43,309 nucleotides of DNA from an uncultured Bacteroidales bacterium (GTDB lineage: Bacteria > Bacteroidota > Bacteroidia > Bacteroidales > UBA932): positions 1-43,309 of the forward strand of contig CAJOHV010000007.1 in NCBI GenBank assembly GCA_905234485.1. Reading direction: 5' to 3'. Under the pieces are notes generated by a model. It saw only the letters and a program-made list of their open reading frames with translations. It searched no databases and was not told where the DNA came from. Position numbers and translations under genes: made by a program. This document shows, piece after piece, positions 7,703 to 17,800 of this stretch. Within the stretch, counting starts at the first letter, position 1. The number at the start of each line of letters is the position of its first letter.

Positions 7703-9112
7703 TCAATCCGCGGCCATGGCTTCTTCGATTTCGGAAGGTGAGGCGGGGAGGCGAGGGCCGCCGAGGCGGCGGGCGCCGTCCTCCAAAACCAGCACGTCGT
7801 CCTCCAGCCTGATTCCGCCGAAATCGAGATATTCAGCCTCTAGCAGAGAGTAGTTGATCAGCCCCTTGCCGATGCCCTCGGACTTCCACTTCGCAATCAG
7901 CGCCGGGATGAAATAGATGCCGGGTTCGTCGGTGATAACGTTTCCGGGAACCAGGCGGCGCGCCATGCGGAGGCTGCCCAGGCCGAGTTGGTCCGAGCGC
8001 TTCTGGTCCGGGTCGTAGCCCACCAGGTCTTCGCCGTAGTCTTCCATGTCGTGCACGTCCAAGCCCATATTGTGTCCCAGTCCGTGCGGGCAGAAGAGCC
8101 CTGCGAGGCCTTGAGCCACCATCTCCGCGGGATCTCCGAGAACGAGTCCGAGCTCCTTCAAACGCCCGAGCATATGCTCCATGGTGCGCAGATGAACCTC
8201 GCGGTAAGAGATACCGGGCCTGGTAAGCTCAAACGCCAACTGGTTGCACTCGTAGACTATCTGATACACGTCGCGCTGCTTCGTGGTGTAGCGTCCGCCG
8301 GTAGGATATGTGCGGGTGAAGTCGGAAGCATAGTGATCGTTGCTCTCCAGACCGGCGTCAATTACCAGCAGTTTGCCGGGCTCGATCGGAAGGTCGTGGG
8401 TGTGGCAGTGGAACACCTCGCCGTGCTGAGTGAGAATCGTTTCGAAACTCACGCCCCAGCCTTTTCCGAGGGCCACAGCCTCCATATCGCCGACTATTCT
8501 CTGCTCGATCACGCCGGGCTTGATGCCCTTACGGCCGACAGTGTGCATTTCCTGGCCGAGAACGCAGGCCGCGTCCAGCAGCGCGGTCTCTTCCGCGTCT
8601 TTGACAAGACGCATCTTCACGATCGCGCGCACCAGCGGCTCCGAAGCGCGGGGGCAGCCCTTCTTGCCGGCGCGGAAAGCCTCTGCGGGTTTGAATCCCA
8701 GCAGTTCGCCCAGCACCACGGCGTTGTACCAGCGCGACACCGGCACGAAGTGCACGGGGCGACCCTTCAGCGCGGCGGCCAGTGCCCCATAGGGAGCGGT
8801 CTTCGAGATTCCGGAAGAGGCAGCGTGGTCCGCTATGGACGGAGTGGGGCCGTTCCATATGATGTCGTCTATGTCGCAGTCGTCGCCATAGAGGACGGTC
8901 TCGCCGCTCTCAAGGTCGACAGTGGCGGCAAGGCGCGGTTCGTCGATGCCGAACAGATACAGCCAGGTGCTGTCCTGCCTCCATTTGTAGGCGCATTCCT
9001 GATACTGCGCCGCCGACGCGACGTTGCCGATGAAGAGCGCCACACCCTTCTCTCCCTTCAGAAGATCAAGCAACTGGGCGCGGCGGCGAATATATGTTTC
9101 TTTACCTAGCAT
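7703..9112 (-). CDS. pepP: Xaa-Pro aminopeptidase (aminopeptidase P, M24B)
   Basis: The protein (469 residues from the ATG at 9112) releases N-terminal residues that precede proline, using two metal ions. The N-terminal creatinase-like domain contains GVALFIGN and QDSTWLYLFGIDEP. The C-terminal pita-bread domain shows the metal ligands: LLVIDAG (Asp), ASDFTRTYP (Asp), FCPHGLGHNMGLDVHD (His), VITDEPGIYF (Glu) and GIRLEDDVLV (Glu). An upstream TTG at 9148 is also in frame, but a TATATTTG box at 9137-9144 lies between, so the ATG at 9112 is preferred. It precedes comF by four bases. Confidence 0.93.
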   Translation of the reverse strand: MLGKETYIRRRAQLLDLLKGEKGVALFIGNVASAAQYQECAYKWRQDSTWLYLFGIDEPRLAATVDLESGETVLYGDDCDIDDIIWNGPTPSIADHAASSGISKTAPYGALAAALKGRPVHFVPVSRWYNAVVLGELLGFKPAEAFRAGKKGCPRASEPLVRAIVKMRLVKDAEETALLDAACVLGQEMHTVGRKGIKPGVIEQRIVGDMEAVALGKGWGVSFETILTQHGEVFHCHTHDLPIEPGKLLVIDAGLESNDHYASDFTRTYPTGGRYTTKQRDVYQIVYECNQLAFELTRPGISYREVHLRTMEHMLGRLKELGLVLGDPAEMVAQGLAGLFCPHGLGHNMGLDVHDMEDYGEDLVGYDPDQKRSDQLGLGSLRMARRLVPGNVITDEPGIYFIPALIAKWKSEGIGKGLINYSLLEAEYLDFGGIRLEDDVLVLEDGARRLGGPRLPASPSEIEEAMAAD

Positions 9113-9136
9113 AACAGAATCATTTTTATCCAAATA

Positions 9137-9144
9137 CAAATATA
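9137..9144 (-). promoter_or_regulatory. Bacteroidota -7 box for pepP-comF
   Basis: The minus strand reads TATATTTG, an exact TAnnTTTG match, 24 bases before the ATG at 9112. It would lie inside the gene if the TTG at 9148 were the start, which argues for the ATG. Confidence 0.5.
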
Positions 9145-9195
9145 ACAATTAATCCCTCTCCATCCTCATAAAGATCCCCCTTGTGCGTCGGAAAA

Positions 9196-9267
9196 AGCAA
9201 AGGATAGCTTTGGAGAACCGGAGATCAGAGGAAAGCAAAGGAGGGGCTTTGGTGAGCCGGTGGTCAG
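9196..9267. promoter_or_regulatory. Pair of imperfect direct repeats upstream of the kinase/TerB operon
   Basis: Two units of 33-34 bp (9196-9228 and 9234-9267) align with one single-base gap. Each begins AGCAAAGGA, contains an inverted CAAAG...CTTTG pair, and continues GAnCCGGnGnTCAG. They sit in the 235-bp gap between divergent pepP and the MORN-like gene, 80-150 bases before the latter. They are candidate operator sites; no regulator is identified. Confidence 0.5.
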
Positions 9268-9347
9268 GGTGGCGCGGTGCCGGGCGGGATTATTGTGTAT
9301 GGGGGGACTATAAACAGAAAGAAAAAAATGTTATATTGCAAGACAAT

Positions 9348-9995
9348 ATGCGACTATTTTTCGGAAAGAACTGGCAGGATTTGGGAGACGGCCGGCTGCT
9401 GTACGGCAGTCTGGATGGACTGGGCTCGGTGGTGATAGATGGCAAGACAATCTATTCCGGCCAACTCAAAAATGGCGTTCTGGACGGCTATGGCTTCGCA
9501 TTCAAGATCAAGGAGTGGGACGAAACCATCACCCGCAACCGCACTTATGAAGAGGTGATGGAGACGGCGGAGTTCGACAATTGCGGGCGCGTGATCTGGT
9601 GCGACGGCAGCCCGATCACATACACCAAGCACCACGAAGACTGGCCGAACATAGGCACGGGCCTCTGGAAAGAAGGCGAACTGATCAAGCCGGCCGAGAT
9701 GGTCTTCCCCGAGGGCCTGAAACTCACCGCGCAGTGGAAGGAGTACACCTACAAAACGATAAACCACGAATATATGGAGGAGGAGTTGCCGCTGGACGAA
9801 ACGGCCCCCGACGGATATGTCTCCGAAGGTTGGTATCAGATGTACATCCAGCCCCTGCCGGACGGCCGCATACTCTGTGTGAACGATTACACCATTCCCT
9901 TCATCCTCGCTCCGGGAGAGCATTTCATCTACGACCACGACAAAAACGATATTTGCTACAACAGTTATATTTATTCACTATCTAAAAACCAATAA
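9348..9995 (+). CDS. MORN-like protein, first gene of the kinase/TerB operon
   Basis: The protein has 215 residues from the ATG at 9348. An in-frame GTG far upstream at 9183 would add a low-complexity stretch over the intergenic repeats and is not used. The N-terminus has a degenerate MORN-type pattern (DGRLLYGSLDGLGSV, then YSGQLKNGVLDGYGFAF). MORN motifs elsewhere bind membranes or protein partners. The rest is aromatic- and acid-rich with no motif I recognise, and no signal peptide or membrane helix is visible. It is followed two bases later by a TerB-like gene. Its exact role is unknown. Confidence 0.7.
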   Translation: MRLFFGKNWQDLGDGRLLYGSLDGLGSVVIDGKTIYSGQLKNGVLDGYGFAFKIKEWDETITRNRTYEEVMETAEFDNCGRVIWCDGSPITYTKHHEDWPNIGTGLWKEGELIKPAEMVFPEGLKLTAQWKEYTYKTINHEYMEEELPLDETAPDGYVSEGWYQMYIQPLPDGRILCVNDYTIPFILAPGEHFIYDHDKNDICYNSYIYSLSKNQ

Positions 9996-9997
9996 CA

Positions 9998-10366
9998 ATG
10001 AGAGGACCCTCCACATTTGAAGACCTCGCTGCCGTCATCGCAGTGTGTCTCGCAACAGCCCGTGAAGACGGAAAATTCGAAGAGATAGAGTTCAAGGCCA
10101 TCCTTGACGGACTCAGGGCTCAGTATAATTTCGCAGGCAAGGATGATCTCCTGGCTGACTACATCAAGTATGCAGACCAGATGAATCTCGAAGAAGCCAT
10201 CCACAGAATTCAGAGGTTCGACTCCGAAGAGAAGCAGTTTGCTTCCGATATGCTCTTCATCACCATCGCTTCGGACGGTGTGCTCCACCCCACCGAGGAG
10301 GAAATCTACAAGAGCATGGTCGAAGTCTGCGACCTGCCTCTCTTCACAGGAGCCGACAAACTTTAA
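9998..10366 (+). CDS. Small TerB-like protein
   Basis: The 122-residue all-helical acidic protein has two copies of the TerB-type signature, acidic-Asp-Gly then a Glu: REDGKFEEIEFKAIL near residue 27 and SDGVLHPTEEEIYKSM near residue 90. TerB-like domains are helical bundles found in tellurite-resistance and predicted stress-response operons, often near kinases and phosphatases. The gene fits a TerB domain in full and has no other domain. Spacing is two bases from the previous gene and six to the next. It could be a scaffold or sensor; the metal- or ligand-binding property is inferred from family only. Confidence 0.7.
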   Translation: MRGPSTFEDLAAVIAVCLATAREDGKFEEIEFKAILDGLRAQYNFAGKDDLLADYIKYADQMNLEEAIHRIQRFDSEEKQFASDMLFITIASDGVLHPTEEEIYKSMVEVCDLPLFTGADKL

Positions 10367-10372
10367 TAAGCC

Positions 10373-11206
10373 ATGACAGTCACATTCGAAACCCTCTCCG
10401 CGATTTACAGGATCGCGAAGTATTTCATCTATGCGGACGGCGATATGACCGACGAAGAGGTGAAGCCCCTCTTTGACTTTTTCCAGACATTTCCGGACAT
10501 AGACAAGGAGAAACTCGACTTCATAATGAAGTCAGGCGATGAGATGGCAGACTCCAGGGCGGTCGAACTGATTTCAGGTCTCGATGCCGACGGCAAACAG
10601 CAGATGTCCAATCTCTTCGCGAAGATTATCTGCACAGACGGCCAACTCACTGACGACGAAAAGCGTCTCTTCTTCAGGGTTAGGGATCTGTGCGACCTTC
10701 CCGACCCCGAGAGCGAAGACTCCGAAGACGAAGAAGAGTCCGGACAGGCACCCGCTCCCGCCGCCGCGCCAGCCGCAGAGGAAGACGACACGATTATGCC
10801 GGCCTTCATAGTGGTTACCTATCAAGGCTTCTGCACCTTCGAGCAGAGCCCGAACAGGGACTGGGGCACTCTCGGCGGTGAACTTGCAGACTGGATCGGA
10901 GCAGACGGAGTGGAGGTCGTGCGCTACACGCCCGCTCTCAACGCGCTTTCCGAGAAACTGCGCCTCAACCAGCGTCACCTCGTGTTTATGGTTGCCCGCA
11001 ACGGTTATGGCGACAAGACTGTGGGCGACAATATGCCCGCCACCATCCTCTATGGCCGCGGCTATCCGCTCTATGGCAACATAGTCTTCGCCCTCGAGAC
11101 AGATCAGGGCTACGAAATCGAAGGAATCGTCACCAAGAAACTCCTCGTGGAAACCGCTACTGCAATCAATGAAGCGGTGGACGGCCTGCTGAGGATGAAA
11201 GAATAA
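10373..11206 (+). CDS. TerB-like protein with acidic linker and a novel C-terminal domain
   Basis: The 277-residue protein has an N-terminal TerB-like bundle (YADGDMTDEEVKPLF near residue 22 and CTDGQLTDDEKRLFF near residue 86). An acidic then Ala/Pro-rich linker follows (roughly 107-142). The C-terminal domain is compact and predicted alpha/beta (starting MPAFIVVTYQGFCTFEQSP), with VFALETDQGYEIEG and a terminal helix; I do not recognise it. The linker suggests two independently folding modules. It lies between another TerB-like gene and a zinc-ribbon gene, with gaps of six bases and one base. Confidence 0.7.
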   Translation: MTVTFETLSAIYRIAKYFIYADGDMTDEEVKPLFDFFQTFPDIDKEKLDFIMKSGDEMADSRAVELISGLDADGKQQMSNLFAKIICTDGQLTDDEKRLFFRVRDLCDLPDPESEDSEDEEESGQAPAPAAAPAAEEDDTIMPAFIVVTYQGFCTFEQSPNRDWGTLGGELADWIGADGVEVVRYTPALNALSEKLRLNQRHLVFMVARNGYGDKTVGDNMPATILYGRGYPLYGNIVFALETDQGYEIEGIVTKKLLVETATAINEAVDGLLRMKE

Positions 11207-11207
11207 G

Positions 11208-12107
11208 ATGGACGTTAAGGTCAGGACGCGCGAACGAGCCAAGCCTTCGGTCGCGGCTGCGGCTGCGGCAAACTCCGGGCCCTCGGTGAACGAGGGCTCG
11301 GGAGTCTGCCCGCACTGCGGCGCCACGATCGAAGAGGGGCTCGAATTCTGCCCCGTGTGCGGCGCGAAACTGGTGGACTACTGCACCTTCTGCGGCGCGC
11401 CCATGCGGCCTGACGACATCGACTGCCCGGAGTGCGGGATGCCTGCGGATGGCGTGGTCTGTCCGACCTGCGGCATCCGCAACCACCGCCCCTTCTGCGG
11501 GCAGTGCGGTCAGCCGCTCTCCCGCGCCGCCCGCATCGCCGTGGACAAAGCCAAACGCGACCCCATAGTCCGTAAGGCGGCCGAGGCCCTGATGCGCATA
11601 GCCGAACTCGAAGCGGAACTGGATGGGGCCGGCCCGGCGCCCGAAGGAGAGACGCTCGAGCCCACGGAGGGCGAACTTCGTATGCGCGAGCTTATGGGCA
11701 AAGTCGGCTTCAAGCCCGCCGTGGCGCCCGCCCAGGGACAGCCGAAAACGCAGCGCAGCCGCGCCGAGATTCTGGCCGAATATCAGAAGGCCGTGGACGA
11801 AGCCAATAAGGCCATGGAGGAAATGCTACCTCCGGCCGGCATGACCCCGCAGGAGCAGCGCAATTATTACACCGCCCGCAAGGTGGCCGTGATGGAGACA
11901 GTACAGGAAAGTTGGCGCGGTATTCCTTACAAAGAGAATATGGCGTGGGAGTGCAACTACTGCCACGTCCTGCACAACAATCCCTGCGAATGCGCCAAGC
12001 CGCATCTTGGCGGCAAATGGGTGCCGTGCGTGCAGTGCGAAGTGGTCGAAAGCGGCGGGCAGATCTTCACCACCAACGTCGAACGTAAAGTCTACAAACG
12101 GATATGA
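11208..12107 (+). CDS. Multi-zinc-ribbon protein
   Basis: The 299-residue protein has a disordered Ala-rich start, then six CxxC pairs between residues 34 and 100 (CPHC, CPVC, CTFC, CPEC, CPTC, CGQC), which is three zinc ribbons of the double-zinc-ribbon (DZANK) type. A helical Ala/Glu-rich middle follows. A distinct C-terminal zinc site comprises ECNYC, CEC and CVQC (about residues 248-278). Single ribbons of the same type begin the AAA protein and the FHA protein downstream. No catalytic motif is visible, so it is likely an adaptor. The stop overlaps the kinase start by four bases (ATGA). Confidence 0.75.
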   Translation: MDVKVRTRERAKPSVAAAAAANSGPSVNEGSGVCPHCGATIEEGLEFCPVCGAKLVDYCTFCGAPMRPDDIDCPECGMPADGVVCPTCGIRNHRPFCGQCGQPLSRAARIAVDKAKRDPIVRKAAEALMRIAELEAELDGAGPAPEGETLEPTEGELRMRELMGKVGFKPAVAPAQGQPKTQRSRAEILAEYQKAVDEANKAMEEMLPPAGMTPQEQRNYYTARKVAVMETVQESWRGIPYKENMAWECNYCHVLHNNPCECAKPHLGGKWVPCVQCEVVESGGQIFTTNVERKVYKRI

Positions 12108-14824
12108 CGCAGGATCCGCAGAAAACGCTCGCCATCCAGAAGACGCTGGCCGCGATGCAGAAGACGGCCTCCGCGCTGAGCAAGCCCGGCGAGCCCGTCA
12201 AACCCGTCGCGGCCGCACATAAACCCGGCGAACAAATCACCGTAGGCGGAAAGACCTACACGGTGGAGAAAGTTCTCGGCAGCGGTTCGGAGGGCGATAT
12301 TTATGTGGTGACCGACGTCAAGCGCCGTTACGCCCTAAAACTCTGCCATCCGGACTACAAAACCAACGTCAAGATCCTGAAGCGCCTTGAAGCGCTGAGC
12401 GGCAAAGGCTACATCCCCACCATCTACGAATACGGCGAGGACTACGAACTGATGGAGTATCTTCCGGAGGGCAGCGCCGCCGCGGCCGGACTGAAAGGCA
12501 ATGCGGAAGCGATCCTCGCGATAGTGATAAAGACGGCCCTCGCCCTGGACGAGATGCACAAGGCTGGCGTGCTGCACAAAGACGTGAAGCCCGCGAACAT
12601 CCTGATTCGCAGGAAGGACGACTGGGACACCGTACTGTGCGACTTCGGCATCTCGGACGAAATCAACTCCCGCGGAACCAGCATCACCAACCAGGTCCGC
12701 ACCCCCATCTATGCCGCCCCGGAAATCTACACGGACACGGTCACTCTCCCGGAGGGCATATTCATCGAACTCACGCCCAAGGCCGATTTCTACTCGCTCG
12801 GCATGACCATCCTCTCGCTGTGGATGGGCGAGGGCGCTTTCAACGCCAAGGAGCCCGAACTGGCGCTCGACAAGAAAAAGGGCCGTATCATCGTCCCGGC
12901 GGACATGCCCGACCCGCTCGCGAAGATCTGCCGCGGCCTTCTGATCAAGGACCCGGCGAAGCGCTGGGACTACCCGGAGATAGAGCGTACGCTTGACGGC
13001 GAAGACGTGCCCGTGGACGAAGGCAAGATAATCGAAGACCTGAACATAACCTACAACGCTTCGAAACGTCAGATCGCGAACACGCCCAAGGAGTTGGCAA
13101 TGCTCATGCTCGAAGACGAAAGCGACCTGGCGGTCAAATACCTCTACCGCGGACAGGTGGAACGCTGGCTGCGGCCCTATCCCGAACTGGCGATGGAGGT
13201 TCATGAAATAGTGGAAAATCGCTACCCGCAGGACCATAACACCGGTCTTTTCGCCACTATCTTCCTGCTGGACTCCACTATCCCGTTCCCCCTGAGCGGC
13301 ACTTCCCGCAGGGACGGCTCCACAACCGCCGTCAGCGCGGTAACTCTTAAGGACGTGAGCAACTTCTGCAACGCGTCCGCTCTTGACGACGAAACCAAAG
13401 ACCGTCTCTGTCTGGATATCTTCAAGGAGTGGGTGCGAGTCCGCAGCGCTTCGATCGCGGCGGATTTCCCGCTCTCGGGCAAATCGGCGGATGTCTATAT
13501 GCAGCGCATCCAACTGCTCGATCCGTTCTCGGACATAAACCTTATCAACGACCCGCACGATCCGAACTACGCGATGACCCAGGAGGGAATCGGCCGCCTG
13601 CTGAACGCTGCGTATAATGCTTATTACGCAGGGCAGAAGGTCGGCTGGCTGCTGAAGGACACGCTGGACAGCATCGTGGCGAACTTCAAGCGCCCTGAGG
13701 ACGAGCATTTCATCACCAACTTCTTCGACAGCAAGGGCGACCGCTTCCGCACACAGCGCTCATGGTTCGTCTACTGCACAGACCGTAACTCGGATGACTA
13801 CCTCAAGAAATGCGGCCCGAAAGACGATATCTTCAGGATGCAGGCTGCCTGGATGAAGGTAATCAAGGGTTTCAATGTCACTCCCGAACTCCTCCTGTCG
13901 GACGGAAGAACGGTCAGCACTCTGTCGGAACTGTTCGCAAAGCCCACAAAGACGCTCCGTAAAGACTACTCGCAAGGCGGTCTGCGCGGCTTCCTGGCCA
14001 TTCATCATCAGGAAGACCCCACCGTGGACTACAAACCGCAGTTCACCTATGAGCATCGCCTTAAGGATTATCTGGACGATCTTCGCAGGATAGATCCAAG
14101 CATGACTCCGGTGACGCGTTTCGACGCGGCGGAGAAGGAGGCGGACAAACTCTTTTTCAGCGGAAGGCGCCGCATACGCGATCTCAGCATAAGGAATGTC
14201 GTGCAACTGGTTGCGGCAGTGGTCTTCGGGGTGCTTCCGCTGCTGCTGATACTCGGAGCAATCATTCTTTCAATAATCGACAATCCTATCATAGAAGTCA
14301 AGCATTTCAGACTGGAGAACTGGACCTGGGTGCTCGGACTAGTGATTGCGGCTGTCCTATATTTTGTCCTGGACACGGACGGATGCCTGATCCCGATAAT
14401 AGGCGGTGCGATAGGCGGTTTCCTGCTGATGGTGGTAATCAAGTTCCTCGGCCAGTTTATCCTCTACATCTTCGCAGCGATAGTTATCACGATGCTCGTG
14501 TTCCTCTGCATAAAGGTGGTGTTCTTCAAGAGCCCGTTCGCGGACAGCGCGAAGAAGTTCTCCGGCCCGGGCTTCGACGAAAAGGTTCTGGAACCGCTGT
14601 ATTATGCCTTCTCGAACGAAACTGATTTTGATTCTTCGTTGAACGGTGCGTTCAACGACAACGATATAGACTGGTGGAAAGACGACCTGAAGATCAGGGG
14701 CAAGCGCCTTCTCATCTTCATCGGCGCGGTCGTCATACTCGCAATCTTCACAGCCTTCCTCCCGAAGAGTGAGCGACTGGAGAAGATAGCAGCGCCACAA
14801 ACAGAAACAGTAGTAAAGGAATGA
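12104..14824 (+). CDS. Membrane-anchored Ser/Thr protein kinase (Hanks type)
   Basis: The 906-residue protein has the kinase domain at about residues 52-300: glycine loop LGSGSEGDIYVV (59-70), ATP lysine in YALKL (Lys79), catalytic loop HKDVKPANIL (Asp about 160, with Lys in place of the usual HRD Arg), DFG in LCDFGIS (about 180), and APE in YAAPEIY. All catalytic residues are present. A long unrecognised helical region follows (about 310-690). About five membrane helices lie near the C-terminus (about 700-800 and a last one near 880), with a soluble segment between. The kinase domain therefore faces the cytoplasm. It overlaps both neighbours by ATGA and shares its operon with a PP2C phosphatase and an FHA protein, which makes a phospho-Thr circuit likely. 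Confidence 0.92.
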   Translation: MTQDPQKTLAIQKTLAAMQKTASALSKPGEPVKPVAAAHKPGEQITVGGKTYTVEKVLGSGSEGDIYVVTDVKRRYALKLCHPDYKTNVKILKRLEALSGKGYIPTIYEYGEDYELMEYLPEGSAAAAGLKGNAEAILAIVIKTALALDEMHKAGVLHKDVKPANILIRRKDDWDTVLCDFGISDEINSRGTSITNQVRTPIYAAPEIYTDTVTLPEGIFIELTPKADFYSLGMTILSLWMGEGAFNAKEPELALDKKKGRIIVPADMPDPLAKICRGLLIKDPAKRWDYPEIERTLDGEDVPVDEGKIIEDLNITYNASKRQIANTPKELAMLMLEDESDLAVKYLYRGQVERWLRPYPELAMEVHEIVENRYPQDHNTGLFATIFLLDSTIPFPLSGTSRRDGSTTAVSAVTLKDVSNFCNASALDDETKDRLCLDIFKEWVRVRSASIAADFPLSGKSADVYMQRIQLLDPFSDINLINDPHDPNYAMTQEGIGRLLNAAYNAYYAGQKVGWLLKDTLDSIVANFKRPEDEHFITNFFDSKGDRFRTQRSWFVYCTDRNSDDYLKKCGPKDDIFRMQAAWMKVIKGFNVTPELLLSDGRTVSTLSELFAKPTKTLRKDYSQGGLRGFLAIHHQEDPTVDYKPQFTYEHRLKDYLDDLRRIDPSMTPVTRFDAAEKEADKLFFSGRRRIRDLSIRNVVQLVAAVVFGVLPLLLILGAIILSIIDNPIIEVKHFRLENWTWVLGLVIAAVLYFVLDTDGCLIPIIGGAIGGFLLMVVIKFLGQFILYIFAAIVITMLVFLCIKVVFFKSPFADSAKKFSGPGFDEKVLEPLYYAFSNETDFDSSLNGAFNDNDIDWWKDDLKIRGKRLLIFIGAVVILAIFTAFLPKSERLEKIAAPQTETVVKE

Positions 14825-17800
14825 TTTGCACACATTGCGGTAAAGAGAACAGACCGGAAGCGAAGTTCTGCCGGTTCTGCGGCGAGGCCTTCGCTGCGGA
14901 AACCACGCAGAAGGGTCTGATTGCCAAAGACAGCATAGTCCCCGAACTGGACCGTCTGGACGAGAAACTCAAGGTCGCGAAGATTGTGACCGTGGGCGGC
15001 GCCAGGATGGGTATGGACTGCCTGGTTCTCGGCGATCCGGGAAGCGGAAAGCATTTCATCTCGCATTTGGTCGCGGATAAGATACTTGCTGGCGGGGTGG
15101 CGAAAAAGGCCGCCAAGGAGGTCGATGCCGCAGACTGGGCCGAGTTTGCAAGTAAGCTGGATGATAACCTGGACGGGATGAAAGGCGGCATTCTGCTGAT
15201 CACTAACGCTCAGAAACTGCTGCCCACCAACAAGGCCTCCGAAGTGAACCAGTTGGACAAACTGTTCGCCCGTATGCGCAATGTCCAGGGAGATCCGATC
15301 GTGATTCTGTGCGGCGACCACAACGACCTCGCAGAATTCCTGGAAAACAACAAAGACGTAAGCCGCCTCTTTGAATTCGACTTCAGGCTCGGCGCTTTCG
15401 GGCTCAAGGACCTGACCGAACTGACTCTGGACCTGCTGAAGAACAAATATAAAATCGGCATCGCGGACGATCTCCTGAACAAACTGAACGCGCATTTCGC
15501 GTGGTTTATGCGCCAGACAAATCTGGGCCACACCAACGGCCATCTCTCGGAGATGGTCGCGGAGAGCATCTACGTTAAGGCCGTAGCCCGCGGCGCTAAG
15601 ATGGTTGAGGCTCAGGACATCGACACTGCCGAGTGCTTCATACCGAAAACTGAAGAGCAGATTCTCGGCGAACTGGACAACTACATAGGCTTGAAGAGCG
15701 TCAAGGATGAAATCAAAGCCATCATCCGTAACGTCAAAGCGAAGAAGGAGAAGGGTGTGAAGGACAAACTCATCACGGATCACTTCATCTTCACGGGCAA
15801 CCCCGGCACGGGCAAGACCACTTTCGCCCGCAAGTTCGGCGAAGTGCTGAACGCAGTGGGGGCGCTGCCCACGGGCCAGTTCGTGGAGATATCGGGCAAG
15901 GACTTCATCGGCCGCTTCCTCGGCGATTCGGAGGAGAATGTGAAGAAATACGTCAACCAGGCCATGGGTGGCGTTCTCTTCATCGACGAAGCGTACGCGC
16001 TGAACACACGCTATGGCGACGACCACGCCGGCTACGGCGGGGATGCCGTGAACACCCTGATGACCCTGCTGGAGAACCGCAAGGGCGAGTTCGTCTGCAT
16101 AATGGCGGGCTACACGAAGGAAATGGGCGAGTTCGTCCGCATGAACCCCGGCCTGCCCAGGCGTATGAACGTGACCATAGAGTTCCCGGACTACAGCGCC
16201 CGCGAACTCGAGCAGCTCTTCCGTCTGCGCCTGACGAATAACGACGAAAACGCCACCTTCACCCTGGATGCGAAGGCCGAGGAGATGCTGCCGAAAGTGT
16301 TCGACCGCATGTGGCTTAAGCGCGGCGAGACCTTCGGCAATGCCGGCGAGGTCCGCAATCTCTTCGATCTTGCGGTCAAGCGGCATCGCCTCCGTGGCGC
16401 CGCGGACGACGTGCTCTCGTATGCGGATATAGTGGGCGAAGATGCCACCGAAGACATCTCCGTCGAGGACATAATGAAGGAACTGGACGGTCTGGTGGGA
16501 ATGACCCAGGTTAAGGACAGCATACGCAAAATCGCGAGCGAAATCGCCACCCAGAAGCGTCTGATCGAGATGGGCGAGGCCTCTGAGGGCCTGACCAAAT
16601 ACAATTTCGTCATCACCGGTAATCCCGGTACGGGCAAAACCACGGTCGCGCGCATTTTCGGTAAGATCTTCAAGGCGCTGGGCGTGACAAGTTCGGACCG
16701 CGTCGTGGAGAAGAAACCGGAGAACATAATCTCCAAGTTCGTCAACGAAAGCACAGAGAAGATGAACGCCGCCATCAACGAAGCGATGGGCTGCGTGCTG
16801 TTCCTGGACGAAGCCTACGGCCTCGATCCTATGGATGCGGCGGGCCAGAGCACCAGTTCGGAGGGGCGCGACGTCGTTCGTACGCTGATGGACAGGATGG
16901 AGAACGAAGCCGGCAAGTTCGTAGTGATCTGCGCCGGTTACCCCAAGGAAATGGAAAACTTCATGAACTCCAATCCCGGACTCAAGAGGCGTTTCTCACA
17001 TTTCCTTCATATCGACGATTATTCCGCCGAGGAACTGCTCGAAATCTATGAGCGGGCTGCCAAGGCGAAGAAATACGACTTCACTTTCGCCGACGATTCC
17101 GTGAGGATGAAAGCCCTGAAGATGTTCCAGGCGATGGTGGCGATGAAAGACGACAAGTTCGGCAACGCCGGCGAGGCCATCAAGAAAGTGGACGAGACCA
17201 AGACGAACATCAACAATCGCATCAATTCGACTCCCTTCGACCAGTGGACGCCTGAGTTCCTGCATTCCGCCTTCGCGGAGGATATTCCGTTCACTGAGCC
17301 CGAGAAGATTTCGGTGGAGGCCTGCCTCGCCGAACTGAACGAACTGGTCGGTCTGGAGGGCGTGAAGACTGCGCTTACCAAACTGGCGCACACGATCAAC
17401 AACGAAATCGAGACTGCTCGTCTGGAAAACCGCCGGCCGGAGATTCCGCTCGGCCATTACCTCTTCCTCGGCAACCCCGGCACGGGCAAGACCACGGTCG
17501 CCCGCCTCATGGGCAAGATCCTATATTCGATGGGCGCGCTGCCCAGCCCCACGGTCGTTGAGGTGGACAAGACCAAGCTCGTCGGCCGCGTGGTCGGCGA
17601 CACGGAAGCGATCACGCAGCACGTGATCGACACGGCCATGGGCGGCATCCTCTTCATCGACGAGGCCTACCAACTCGCGGACGGCGCCTACGGTTCGCTG
17701 GCCTTGCAGACCCTGGTCAAGCGTCTGGAGGACGACCGCGGCAAGTTCGTGTGCATCGCGGCCGGCTACACCTACGAAATGCAGGCGTTCATCGCCGGCA

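Noticed and set aside
9183..9347. N-terminal extension of the MORN-like protein from a GTG
   Set aside because: It covers the intergenic direct repeats and codes for low-complexity basic sequence.
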